From Thermonema rossianum DSM 10300 (GTDB lineage: Bacteria; Bacteroidota; Bacteroidia; Cytophagales; Thermonemataceae), in NCBI RefSeq assembly GCF_000426825.1, contig NZ_AUGC01000015.1, positions 3,289-66,899 of the forward strand: a DNA stretch of 63,611 bases, given 5' to 3'. This document shows, piece after piece, positions 43,532-54,400 of the stretch. The translations under genes were made by a program, and so were the position numbers. Below the pieces are notes generated by a model. That model was given only the letters and a program-made list of their open reading frames with translations, made no database searches and had not been told where the DNA came from. Numbering within the stretch: position 1 is the first letter of the stretch; every line of letters starts with the position of its first letter.

Positions 43532-46500
43532 TCATTGCGTGAAGTTGTAGCGCAATTGAAAGCCAAAGGCAGTGTCTTTACGTACGAAAGCATTCGACAC
43601 GCGCGGCGTATTGATAAGGCGCTCGAAATAAACCTGGCAAGTCAAGCGCTGATCCACATTGTAGGTAATGTTGGGGCGCAGCTGGAAATTGCGGTTACCT
43701 GCCGTAAATACGTTTTCTTCACCTATGCGCCGCTGTATGGTGCGCGTGTCGCGAATAGCAAAGTCCACTCTGAAAACCACGTCGTTTTTCAGCACGATGC
43801 GTTCCCGGTCGCTATTGCGGAAGGGCAGTTTCATGTTGCGGGCTGTGTAGCCCAGCCCTATGATGAAGTCCTCGTTGCGTGATTCGGTCACCTGCGTGTT
43901 TGAAAGGTTAAGAATCATTTCGCGCCCTTTGTTGTAATCTACGCGCAGGCTTAGGTTGCTGTTGGTGCGCAGGTTCACACCAATCAAAGGATTGAAACGC
44001 TCCGACAAGCGCACGCCATTGAGCACATATACCGGCACATAAAAGCCTTGGTCGTTGAGTGCCGAAGGCAGCAGGTAGTTGTATTCAAACACCTGTGCGC
44101 CAATCAGCTCTTCGTCTTGGTAGCGCAAAGAAGAAGTATAGTTGTTGATTTGGTATTCTGCCGTATAGTTGTGCGACAAAGAGATGTTGCTGAACCACTG
44201 CTTCAAGAACGACAAGCGGCTCAATCCGTTATAGGTAATGCGCCAGTTGGGCAAAGGCAAGGCCGGAAAAGCCGACAGGTCCACCGACTGGGGCGACTGC
44301 CCGCTGTAAGCGGCCATGAAAGCCGGCACCAACACATCCTGCCCGTTCAGGTCATAGCTGCCGGCGTTGGGGTTCAGGCTCTCCAAGCGCTGCCGGACCA
44401 CCTGCCGGTTGGCTACAAACCGCTCAAAGGTATTGGAAACCAAACCTTTGTCGCTTCTTTCAAAGGCGGTATTGATAAGAATGGTGGACACCGTGTAGCT
44501 GCCCGTGCGCACCGGCGACAACGAACGGAAGCTGTTGGTGGCAGGGTCATAGCGGTAAATTTCATTGTAGCCCACCGTACGCGAACGCTTGGCGTCAAGT
44601 TGTATTTTAAAATCCCGGAAAGGCTCCAGGTTTGCCTGTGCCGTCAGGTTTTCGGTTACGGTTTGTTGAAAAGGCTGGTTAATCAATAGCCCTGTGGTGT
44701 CTTCTTTTTTTACCAGCCAGCCATTTTCGGCAGCGATGCGGCGAATATCCGGGTTTTGGCTGCCCAAAACGAACTCCCAACCGGGGGCTTGCCATGCTTC
44801 ATCCATGCCCAGGTATTTGGGACGCGGCAAGAAACCGGGCAGGGTCGTCCCTTCTTGTTTCGAGTAGTTCACGTTCACATTGCGCACCATCATGAGCGGC
44901 CGCAAAATGGCTTTCAGTATTTCGCGCCCTTTGCCCACGGTGGTGTCTTTTTTCACTTGTGTGCCGGGGCGCCGGGGCTGATTGATTTCATTGAGAATCT
45001 TCACTTTGTTGTACAGCTTCAACAGGTCGGCACGTGTGCGCACACTCTGCTCGCGCGCATTCATCACCACGTTGCCCACGCTGTCTTCCAAGCCCAAAGA
45101 AGCTGCCTGCCATTGGTAGTTGACCGTATAGGCGGCATCGGCACTTAGCCAATCGGTCAGGGGCAGCTTGTCGAGTGGCAGCTTATAGTTTGCCGATACT
45201 GTCTGTTTGAAGTTTTTCATACGCCCCAAACGCTTGATGTTTGCCCACACCGAGTCGCGGTTGGCTTGGGTGTCTATTTCGCCTGCGGGCTCGTCGATGA
45301 TGGCAAAAGCATCGGCATTATAGTTCAGGTTCAAGCTTTTGGTAATGGCAAACTGCAGGCTGTAGAAGCGATTGAAAGTGTAGTATTTTTCATAAAAGGG
45401 GGCAAACTGAAAAGTCGAAAAGTCGGCATCACGGAACTGCGTGCGTGTGAAAGTGCGGTCCAGCTCACCGCGCAAATTGATGGACGTAGGCTGCATGATG
45501 AGGTTGAAATCGCGCACCAGACGCAGCCAAGGCGATTGCAACCATGCCACATTCTTGAACGGCTCCCACGGCTTGGGTTGAAAGCTGAAGTTATAGCTCA
45601 GGGCATTGCGCCAGCGCTGTTGTTTATACGAAGCGGTAGTCATGTCGCTGCGCTCTATTTCGCTGTAAGCCCAGCTATAGGCGAAATTGGAAATGTCCCA
45701 CAAATGAGGTTTCGCATCGGGATTGGTTTTCAGCTTGCGCACATTGGTGAAATTGATACTGCGGCGCGTTTCGTTGGTTTCTACCAACTGACGGTACTGG
45801 CGCCGCTCGGCGTCGCTGTCGAACTTCTGAACCGAAGCATCAAGCTTCACATCGGGGTCCAGGGGGTCATATTCGGGTGAAATGTTGGTGCGCTGATAGC
45901 TCACAAACAGCGGGATGCGCAAGCCGGCTTTGGCAGGGAAAAACTTATCCAAGGCAATGGTTGCCTGCACATCGAAGCTCTTGGTGTTGTTCAAGGTGCG
46001 CTGATAAATGCGCTGGTTCAAGCCACCAAAGCCGAAGGTTTCCAGTTTGGCATTGGCAGTAATATTGGCAAAATCAGCCATCTGCACATTGAGGCGCGAA
46101 GTAGCCGCCACGCCCTTGGTTTGGTCATAGCCCGTGGCTCTGAACTCATCGAACCACACACACACGGACTTGGCCTGTCCGTCGTCGCCGCTTGCCAACT
46201 TGGGGTTTTTGATGCCCAGCATCAAGGTGGTTACCGCACTCAAGTCGGGGTTCCCTACTACCGTGATGCGGTATTTGCCCACTTGACGGGTGTAGGGAAT
46301 GAAAACGTCTTTGCGGAAGCCACGTTCGTTGTTTCTTGCCACTTTGGTTGCCACCAGTTCATCCAAGGCTATGTCGAGTTCGTTGGCACTCTTCCAAATG
46401 AGCTCTTGGCGTGCTTGGCGCGAAGGGGCACTCAACACTTCCTGCAGGGTGGTCAGTTCCAGCGGCACTTCTATTTCATAATAGTTCTGTGTGAAGTCGG

Positions 46501-49500
46501 TGCCCACACGTATGATGGCTGACACCTCGCCGTCTTGTGTCACGCCCGTCAGGTCGTGGGCGTGAATATACATTTGCAAGCGCTTGTAGAACAAAAAGTT
46601 GAAGCTCACATTCTTGAAAGCAGCCCGTGCGTCGCCGTCTTGCAAGTCTTCCACACACAGCTGAATCGATTGTTCGTTCAACTCGCGGTTGTTGATACTG
46701 GTTACATCGCGGTCGCGAATGGCGCCGGGCGGCAAATCATAGGGCATGCTTTCGCCGTCGATGGCTGCGTTTTCTTCCAAGTTCACCGTAGAAAGCACGA
46801 AAGAGGGGTCGTAGGGCTCGGAAGGCAACTGGTAGCCCTTCTGACTCAGGTCGCCCAAATAACGGCGCCACTGATTGGCTACCAATTGAAACTGCGCCAT
46901 GCGCAGCACTACCGGCTGCGCAAAGCCGGTCAGATACAAACGTATGAAACGGATGGATTTAAATCCTTCAATATTGCCTACTTTGCCGTCGGGCTCGCGG
47001 ATGGGAATACGGAACTGATACCACGTGACCTTGTCGCCTTGGGTAATGTCGGGGTCAGACACTTCCACTTTATCCACAATGTAGTTTTTGCCCACTACCA
47101 AATCTTGCGGGCGCAGCGAAATACGGTACTCATAATAAGCGTCGAGGTCGTTGAGCGTATTGTCTTGGTTCAGGTCTTCGTTGTCGGGCAGGTTGGTACC
47201 GGCAGGCGTAATCAAGCCGCTGCCTGCATTTTCCGGCGAGTTGCCTTCCGTGTTGTTGTAATACTTGTAACGCTCAATGATTTTGGCATTTTTGGCATCC
47301 CAGCGGCTGTCGAAATAAAAACGGAAGTTGTCGGCTGAGGGGTCTTCGGCTATCACGGCACGCAAAGCCGGGGGCAAGCTGTTCAAAAAGCCTTGATAAA
47401 AATCCGGTTCTTCATCGTTGCGCACGCCGTCTAAGCCCACATCTTGCAGGGCACGTGCGCCCGGCTCATTGCTGAAGGCATTGATAAGGAAAGGCTGGTT
47501 GGGCACATAGCCCCAAGTGGTTTGGTCTTTGCTTCCGTCAGTCGTTACGGGCAAGCCGTTTTCAAAGAAATGGCGGCTGTCGGGAATCACGTCTTCACTG
47601 ATGGTGCCCAGGTTGAAATACAGCTCGCCGCCGGTGGTGTTGTTCGTGCCATTGGTGCCGTCCACAATCACGCGCCCCCGTTCACCGGAAATAAAGGGGT
47701 CGAGCAACCAGAATTCGATATACTCTACATTGGCATTGTCGAAGTCCACTTGGTTGGTGATGGCATGGGTGATAGCTCCAAAGTTCTGCGTGGGGTTGGG
47801 CAGCTTGCCGTCGGGGGTCAGGTTGGGGTTGAAGTTGTAAGGACCACGCTCATCGGGGAAGAAAGCGAGGTCAAAGGTTGTTTCGTTGGTAACGATGTTG
47901 TTGAACTGACGGTTGGGGAAAATCTCCTGCGGCACCACCGGGCGCATATAGTGGTTTTGCAGGTCTTGGTCGCTGATATTCGAAGGGCGCCCGTTGGCAC
48001 CACTACGGAAGAAGGTGTTGTCTATATTGTACCAAGCCAGCAATGCACGGCGGTAGTTGGCTTTCAGGGGGTCGGGGTTTGCCGGGTCTATGAACTGCGG
48101 CGGGGTGGCGCCCAGCTTCCAACGCAAATTGGCGGTGCGCCCCAGGTCAAAGGGGGTACGGGTGCCTTCGAAGTCATCGATATAAGAGACGGCGCCACTG
48201 AGACGGGCAGCCCCGGGGCGCAGCTGTGCCACTTCGGCCTGAAAAGTAATGCTCGATTTCTCTTTGGTTTGCACCAGCGGCAAGGCATCGGTAAGGCGGG
48301 TCAGGAAGCGGGATTCTTTCTTGAGCGACACGTCGGCGCCTATCATGGTGTTGTTGATGGCTTCTGAGCCCATCGCCACACGGGTCAGAATAGGACGCTC
48401 GCGCAGGTTTACAATGGTAGCACCTATGTTCACGTCGCGGTCGAGGGCATAGTCGAAGCGGGCGCCCATGTAGGTGCGGGTCTGCAGGTTAAAGAAGTCG
48501 GCTTTTTCGTAATCGATGGTAATTTCTTTGCCCGATGCCAAAATGGCTTCGTTGATGATGGTTACTTGCCCGGTGCTGTAATTCACAATGTAGTCGGTGC
48601 CTTCGGTAAGTTGTATGCCGCCGGCTTTCACAATCACCGAGCCTTGCGCCACATTGATGCCGGGCAGGAACACACTGCTGCCCGAGCTGCCTTCATACTG
48701 CCCCACCAGAAAGAATTTGTTTTTATTGGCGTAGTTATTTTCGGCGTCGTTGCGGGTGGTTTCATACAGCTCTTCAAAGACATACTTGTCGATGAGTTGG
48801 GCTTCTGTGGCCGGGTCGAAGTATTGCTTCAGGTGCTGCCCAAAAGGCTCCAGCACGGGGAAAATAATCAGCCCCTGATTGGTGTTGATGGTGATGCCTT
48901 CCACAAAGTCGAAATTACCATCGCCTATGGAATTGCCTTGTGCATCTATTTGCCGGTCGCCGCGCGGGTTCAGCTCGTCCAAGCCCAACAGCTTGAGTAA
49001 AGGCACATTCTTGGTTTGAGTGCCTTCGTGCAAGGCGGGGTTGTCGAGGCCGGTCAGGTCATCGCGATAGATGACGCGCAAACGGAAGTTTTCCTGCTTG
49101 ATTTGCGAAGCATTGAGCGAATAAATGTTCTTCATCATCAGGTCCCAAGTGGGCAGGTCGGTGCGAATAGCCGCCGGGCGCAGCATTTTCAGGAAAATAG
49201 CTTCACTTTCGGGGCGGTTCAGGTAGTCATCCGAAAGCTCGCCCACGCGGTAGGTGCGCCCGTTGTAGGTATATTCAAAAGCCACTGCCAACACTTCGTC
49301 GTTGCGCAAAGGGGTATTGAGCGTAATATAGCCCAGTTGGGGATGGAAGCTGTATTCGGTAGGCTCCAGCTTGCGTGCCGAACGCAAAACGGTAAAGTCA
49401 TCGCCATTGCTTAGTCCTTGCGCCTGCAGCGCACCAATGACCTGCTCCACATCTCTATAAACGGCATTGGACGTAAGGTTGGCAAAGAGCTGGTTGGCAT

Positions 49501-50725
49501 CGTTGTTTGCCGGTTGCTGCGGGTTGCCACTGCCTATGAAGGGGTTGCCGCTGCGGTAGGGGCTGCCTTCGCCCAGGTCGGTGAAAGCCACTATATTGCG
49601 CAGCCCCGTAGCCGTATTTGCCCGGTTGGTTACATACACTTCTACGCGGGTGATGAGTACGCCCGAATTGATAAGCGGCAAGGTACGCAAAGCCGGCTCA
49701 TAACGGTTGCGGTGAAAGTGCGAAAGAAAAAAGTGACGGTTTTCGTCGTAATTGCTGGCGCGTATCTCGTACTTACGCACCTGCGCCCCGCCCTGTATGG
49801 ATATCTGATCTGCCGTAGAGCGCTTTTGCGAAAAGATACCCTGCACACGCAAGCGCCCGAATTGCAATTCGGTTTTTACACCGAACAGGCTCTGGCTGCC
49901 TTGAATCAATGAGGTAGGCAGGGCAAAATTGACATTACCAAACTCTATCTTGCGAATGATTTCTTCGGGGTATCCGGTGTATTCTACTTTGAAGTTGTTT
50001 TCGAAATCGAAGCTGGCTTGTGTGTTGAAGTTGGTCGTAATGCGCAATTTGTCGCCCACTTGCCCGGTCAGGTTCAAGTTGGCTTGCGGGTCGAAGTCAA
50101 AGGTGCCGGTGCGCTGGCGTGCCGCCGGAATAGCCGGGTTGGCAATACGCTGCGAGCGGTAGGCAAAATCCAAGTTCACATAGCCGGTGGGGCGAAATTC
50201 TATGTAATCACCGCCAAAGATTCGCCCGAACAAACGGTTGGTAACCGGAATACGGGGGCGAAAACCTTTGGCGGTCGTTGTGGTGGACTCTTCGCTTACG
50301 CCGGCGCCTTCGCTCCGCCAAAAGTCTTCTGCTGCCCGCCGCTCTTCTATGCGGAAGAGGGTGTCGTAAGGCAAGAGGGTGGGATAACGGTAAGGCACAT
50401 TGCCAATGCGTTCATCTATGTAGAAATAGCGCAAGCTGGTATCGAGGCGCACTTCGCGCTGCAGGGCAGAGGGCTGCAGGTCAAACAACGAGCGGCTGGG
50501 GCGGTAAGAAAAAGGGTCTGCCCAGCGATAGCGCGGACGAAAAGCGGGAAAACGCTCCGGCTTGTACTTCTTCAATGTGTCGAGGGTGTCTTTGGGCAGC
50601 ACCACTGCGGGGGTTAGTGCCGCATCAGGCATGCGCTCCTGCGGCACAAATGTTTTTTGCTGCAACGCCAAAGCGGTAATACCAAACCAAAGAATCAGAG
50701 ATAAAGTTATATTTCCGAGCGTCAA
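43532..50725 (-). CDS. sprA: SprA, outer-membrane channel of the type IX secretion system
   Basis: 2397 residues, in the range known for SprA/Sov. A signal peptide is present (MTLGNITLSLILWFGITALA). The chain is made of many beta strands, as expected for the very large single-chain barrel through which T9SS cargo crosses the outer membrane. Typical SprA parts include IRRIEFGNVNFA-like and FGVKTELQFGRLRVQGIFSQ segments (the latter near residue 280-300), repeated NFTQ/DYNKGREM-type strands near the end, and a C-terminal QLRYNFTQ. The gene follows ruvA on the same strand after 59 bases, an order I know from other Bacteroidota. The system supports gliding and secretion of enzymes with a C-terminal sorting domain; the other T9SS genes are elsewhere. 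Confidence 0.93.
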   Translation of the reverse strand: MTLGNITLSLILWFGITALALQQKTFVPQERMPDAALTPAVVLPKDTLDTLKKYKPERFPAFRPRYRWADPFSYRPSRSLFDLQPSALQREVRLDTSLRYFYIDERIGNVPYRYPTLLPYDTLFRIEERRAAEDFWRSEGAGVSEESTTTTAKGFRPRIPVTNRLFGRIFGGDYIEFRPTGYVNLDFAYRSQRIANPAIPAARQRTGTFDFDPQANLNLTGQVGDKLRITTNFNTQASFDFENNFKVEYTGYPEEIIRKIEFGNVNFALPTSLIQGSQSLFGVKTELQFGRLRVQGIFSQKRSTADQISIQGGAQVRKYEIRASNYDENRHFFLSHFHRNRYEPALRTLPLINSGVLITRVEVYVTNRANTATGLRNIVAFTDLGEGSPYRSGNPFIGSGNPQQPANNDANQLFANLTSNAVYRDVEQVIGALQAQGLSNGDDFTVLRSARKLEPTEYSFHPQLGYITLNTPLRNDEVLAVAFEYTYNGRTYRVGELSDDYLNRPESEAIFLKMLRPAAIRTDLPTWDLMMKNIYSLNASQIKQENFRLRVIYRDDLTGLDNPALHEGTQTKNVPLLKLLGLDELNPRGDRQIDAQGNSIGDGNFDFVEGITINTNQGLIIFPVLEPFGQHLKQYFDPATEAQLIDKYVFEELYETTRNDAENNYANKNKFFLVGQYEGSSGSSVFLPGINVAQGSVIVKAGGIQLTEGTDYIVNYSTGQVTIINEAILASGKEITIDYEKADFFNLQTRTYMGARFDYALDRDVNIGATIVNLRERPILTRVAMGSEAINNTMIGADVSLKKESRFLTRLTDALPLVQTKEKSSITFQAEVAQLRPGAARLSGAVSYIDDFEGTRTPFDLGRTANLRWKLGATPPQFIDPANPDPLKANYRRALLAWYNIDNTFFRSGANGRPSNISDQDLQNHYMRPVVPQEIFPNRQFNNIVTNETTFDLAFFPDERGPYNFNPNLTPDGKLPNPTQNFGAITHAITNQVDFDNANVEYIEFWLLDPFISGERGRVIVDGTNGTNNTTGGELYFNLGTISEDVIPDSRHFFENGLPVTTDGSKDQTTWGYVPNQPFLINAFSNEPGARALQDVGLDGVRNDEEPDFYQGFLNSLPPALRAVIAEDPSADNFRFYFDSRWDAKNAKIIERYKYYNNTEGNSPENAGSGLITPAGTNLPDNEDLNQDNTLNDLDAYYEYRISLRPQDLVVGKNYIVDKVEVSDPDITQGDKVTWYQFRIPIREPDGKVGNIEGFKSIRFIRLYLTGFAQPVVLRMAQFQLVANQWRRYLGDLSQKGYQLPSEPYDPSFVLSTVNLEENAAIDGESMPYDLPPGAIRDRDVTSINNRELNEQSIQLCVEDLQDGDARAAFKNVSFNFLFYKRLQMYIHAHDLTGVTQDGEVSAIIRVGTDFTQNYYEIEVPLELTTLQEVLSAPSRQARQELIWKSANELDIALDELVATKVARNNERGFRKDVFIPYTRQVGKYRITVVGNPDLSAVTTLMLGIKNPKLASGDDGQAKSVCVWFDEFRATGYDQTKGVAATSRLNVQMADFANITANAKLETFGFGGLNQRIYQRTLNNTKSFDVQATIALDKFFPAKAGLRIPLFVSYQRTNISPEYDPLDPDVKLDASVQKFDSDAERRQYRQLVETNETRRSINFTNVRKLKTNPDAKPHLWDISNFAYSWAYSEIERSDMTTASYKQQRWRNALSYNFSFQPKPWEPFKNVAWLQSPWLRLVRDFNLIMQPTSINLRGELDRTFTRTQFRDADFSTFQFAPFYEKYYTFNRFYSLQFAITKSLNLNYNADAFAIIDEPAGEIDTQANRDSVWANIKRLGRMKNFKQTVSANYKLPLDKLPLTDWLSADAAYTVNYQWQAASLGLEDSVGNVVMNAREQSVRTRADLLKLYNKVKILNEINQPRRPGTQVKKDTTVGKGREILKAILRPLMMVRNVNVNYSKQEGTTLPGFLPRPKYLGMDEAWQAPGWEFVLGSQNPDIRRIAAENGWLVKKEDTTGLLINQPFQQTVTENLTAQANLEPFRDFKIQLDAKRSRTVGYNEIYRYDPATNSFRSLSPVRTGSYTVSTILINTAFERSDKGLVSNTFERFVANRQVVRQRLESLNPNAGSYDLNGQDVLVPAFMAAYSGQSPQSVDLSAFPALPLPNWRITYNGLSRLSFLKQWFSNISLSHNYTAEYQINNYTSSLRYQDEELIGAQVFEYNYLLPSALNDQGFYVPVYVLNGVRLSERFNPLIGVNLRTNSNLSLRVDYNKGREMILNLSNTQVTESRNEDFIIGLGYTARNMKLPFRNSDRERIVLKNDVVFRVDFAIRDTRTIQRRIGEENVFTAGNRNFQLRPNITYNVDQRLTCQVYFERLINTPRVSNAFVRKDTAFGFQLRYNFTQ

Positions 50726-50784
50726 GGCTGTTTCTTTTTTGACTTTATTTCACTACCTGTTTTTTATCAAAAACGACACCGCAG

Positions 50785-51384
50785 CTACACGTTGAGTGCC
50801 CGTTTTATCAGTTCTTCCAAGGCTACTTCTTCGCCCTTCAGGTTTTTGAGCACCGAACGCACATTCTTCTCGGCAGTGGCTTTGGGCAAGCCCAGCACCA
50901 CCAAGGCCTGCACGGCTTCTTCCTGCAAGCGGTAGTAAGGCTGTGCGTGTGCATCGTCCAAAACAGCTTCCGGCATTTGCTTGCGCACTTTGTCTTTCAG
51001 CTCTACCACTGCCCGCATGGCTGTCTTTTCGCCTATCCCTTTGATGGCTTTCAGACGCTTCACGTCTTCCTGCGCAATGGCTGTTGTCAGCTCTTGCGGG
51101 TTCATTGCCGAAAGCATCATCAAAGCGGTATTGGCACCGATACCCGACACACTCATAAGCATCAAAAAAAGCTCTTTTTCCACCACCGAGGCAAAACCAT
51201 ACAAGCTATGAGCGTTTTCTTGTACGTGAAAATGCACGTATAGTTGCTGTTCTTCGCCCTTTTTGGCACTTATCTGTGCATAAGTGTGCAATGATATTTT
51301 GATAAAATAGCCGACGCCCTGCACATCAAGCACTACATGAGTAGGCTCTTTCTGAACTAAAACACCGCGTATATAGGCAAACAT
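50785..51384 (-). CDS. ruvA: Holliday junction DNA helicase subunit RuvA
   Basis: 199 residues from the ATG at 51384, which gives the canonical MFAYIRGVLVQKEP start; a nine-residue upstream extension is not conserved in the family. Domain I is an OB fold (to about 65). Domain II has two helix-hairpin-helix motifs (SVSGIGANTALMML and IKGIGEKTAMRAVVELKDK). Domain III (about 150-199, AVQALVVLGLPKATAEKNV) contacts RuvB. RuvA holds the four-way junction while RuvB drives branch migration. Confidence 0.96.
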   Translation of the reverse strand: MFAYIRGVLVQKEPTHVVLDVQGVGYFIKISLHTYAQISAKKGEEQQLYVHFHVQENAHSLYGFASVVEKELFLMLMSVSGIGANTALMMLSAMNPQELTTAIAQEDVKRLKAIKGIGEKTAMRAVVELKDKVRKQMPEAVLDDAHAQPYYRLQEEAVQALVVLGLPKATAEKNVRSVLKNLKGEEVALEELIKRALNV

Positions 51385-51495
51385 AAAATATTGTTTTGAG
51401 AGCAAACACAAATAACTTGAATTATTCTAACATTCAAGCATTTTCGCAAGCTCCAAATCTAAGGACAATGCAAGAGAAAAACAAAAAACACGGCT

Positions 51496-54400
51496 TCACA
51501 TATTGTCCGTAGGGCGCCTGCGACGCATCTGCCATTGTTCCAGCCATAGCATACTTCTTTCCAGCAAGCGCACATAAAGTGCCCAGTAAAGCAGCAGACT
51601 CATCAACCATATGACCAGCAGATTGACATAAAAGGTATCCCATGCCCTGCCCCACTGCCATTTGTTGGGGGCAAAAAAGTGCGAAAAGAAGCCTTCGCCA
51701 TCCAAATAAGCCAAATATACATTGGGGCGGAAACCTTCGGTGGTCAGGCGCACAAAGTTGCCCATGTCGATATTGTTCACAAAACGCTCTACCGCTTCGT
51801 TGTGTGTTTGCAGGTGCAGGGCTTGATAGGCTTGCTTGGCAGAGTCGGTACGGCTTTGCTGCCCGGTCCAACGGCGCAGACTCAAACGCGCCAGCTCGCC
51901 CCGCTCCATGTAATAGGCACGCAGGTGGCGCAAGAGGGAATCAAGCATGGGGGTGATGGCAGACAAACGCTCTACCCCGCTCTCTTTCAACATGTTGACC
52001 ACAGGCACATAGCGGGGGTGCTGCCGCAGGAAATGATCGTTTTCGATGGTTTTACCAATCATCGATGCCCAATAAGCCGGACGCTGCCCCATGGCTATGG
52101 AATCATGGGCTGCCCGCAGACGCTCATATAAGAAGATGGCTTTGTACTCACTTTCGGCAATTTGTTTCTTCCATTCATATTGCGGACGCATAAAGCTGTT
52201 GTCGCGAAACTGCTCAAGCATCAGGGCTTCAAAAGCCCAACGGGATGCCATCCAATGGCTGATGGCGGGAATATGGGTGGTAGTATGTGCCACCAAAGAG
52301 GGGTTCATGCGGTCGAAACGCACCACCACACCGCCCAATATCAGTTGAGGAATAAGCAAAACGGGAATGGCTATGTAAATCACCGCCGACTTCTTGAAAG
52401 CAGAAGACAGGTTCAGTGCCAACAGGTTGGCAAAGCAAGCCGTCGAAAACAGCACCAGCCAATACTCATCGAACAAAGCCCATTCGATGCGCATGGTCAG
52501 GTTGCCTACCAAGACCAGCAGGGTGGTTTGCACAGCCGACATAGCGAACAGCACGGCTGTTTTTGCCAGCAGATAACTATGACGGTTCAGCGCCAAAAAA
52601 CGCTCGCGAAACAAAATGCGCCTGTCTTTGAGTATTTCTTCCGCCCCGATGGTCATGCCCATGAACAACGCAATAATGACCGCCACAAAGATATAAGCCG
52701 GTAAGTTGCTGTTGTGATACAGTGTGTAATGGCTATGCCCTTCTTCCAAAGGATAATAGCGGTTGATATAAGCCAGCAGAAAAGCCAAAGCAGGCGCCTG
52801 AAGCAGCGCAAGGGTAATGTAGGAAGGCGAGCTTAGTTTGATGCGTGCATCGCGCAGCGCAAACAAAAACCACTGCTTCAGGAATGAAGGGCGCACCAGG
52901 TGGCTCTCAAGAGGCTTTAAGACACCTTCGTCTTCCTCCGTGGTGTTGTTTTCTTCGAGGTACTTCTGAAAAAGCGCATGCCACTGCCGGGGGGTGCGCT
53001 TGCGCCTGTTGGTAAAACGTCCATATTCATCAACCACCCGCATTTCGATGATGTCGAAAATCTGCTCTACGTCGATATTGCCACATTCATGGCATTCGAT
53101 ATGCTCGCTGTTGACCTGATTGGCTGCTTTCTTAAAATAAATCAAGGCATCGGCCGGCTTGCCCGAATAAATCAAATAGCCGCCCAAGTCAAGGATATAG
53201 AGGCTGTCGAGCATCTTGAATATATCGGACGAAGGCTGATGCAGGACCGTAATCACCAGCTTGCCTTTCAGTGCCAATTCTTTGAGCAGGTCCATCACGT
53301 TTTCCGAATCGCGCGACGAGAGCCCCGAGGTGGGTTCATCTACAAAAAGCACGGAAGGCTCACGCAACAGCTCCAAGGCTATGTTCAGGCGCTTGCGCTG
53401 CCCCCCACTCAATATGCGGTCTATTTCATTGCCCACAGCCAGGTGGCGCACTTCGTACAAGCCCAAGTCTTGCAGCGTCTTTTCCACTTTTTGTTTGATG
53501 TCTTCTTCCGGCAGGTTGCCAAAACACAAACGGGCAGCATAATAAAGGTTTTCGTACACCGTCAGCTCTTCAATGAGCAGGTCTTGTTGTGGCACGAAAC
53601 CAACGATGCCCGCCATCTCTTCGGCATGCACGTCCACGCCATTGATGGTGACCGTTCCTTTCGAAGGCTTTTTGATTCCTGCCAGCAGTTCAATCAAGGT
53701 AGATTTGCCGCTGCCACTTGCCCCCATGATGCCCACCAGGTTGCCCCCGTATTCTTTCATGGACAAAGGCTTGACGGCATCCACGCCCGACGGAAAACGG
53801 TAGCTGATATTGCGGGCATGCAAAACAATGGGTTGGCGGTGCTGCTCTTTCAAAAAGAAACGCACCACGTCGCTATAATAGATGGGCTCAATGCGCCCCC
53901 CGCGTATGCTGCTGCCCGGTGGCAAGGGGTAAATATGCAGCGGGTGCATGAGCACGCCGTTCAGGTAATACTCCTTGTCGCCAATGTATTTCACAAAATA
54001 AGACTCCACGCTGGGCACCCGCAAAATCAAGATTGCGCCCTGCAGCTGTGGCACTGCCATGGCATGCTCAAAGACAAGCGGCGGCAGCGGTGGTGCTTGC
54101 AGGCACAATAAAAGTGGTTCTTGCAAGTGGGGCAAAGGGCTTTCCTCCATCACAAAGCGCTTGATGGCCTGATATTCACCGGGTTCTATATTAAACACCG
54201 TAGCCACTGTATCCACGAAGTCTTCCTCCTGCGGGCTGATGCGATGATCTACATTCACCAGTTCAAGCAGGCGAATCAATACAATGACCTTCTGCTGTTG
54301 GGTAAGCTCTTTGATGATTTGCGTAGTCAAACGCAACATGCGCGACGAAAGGCGCACCGGCGTAAGCTTCACTCCTTCTTCATAGACATTGGATGTCCGC

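Noticed and set aside
47444-48367. Plus-strand frame of 307 codons inside sprA
   Set aside because: It lies antisense to a conserved region of SprA and has no recognisable domain.
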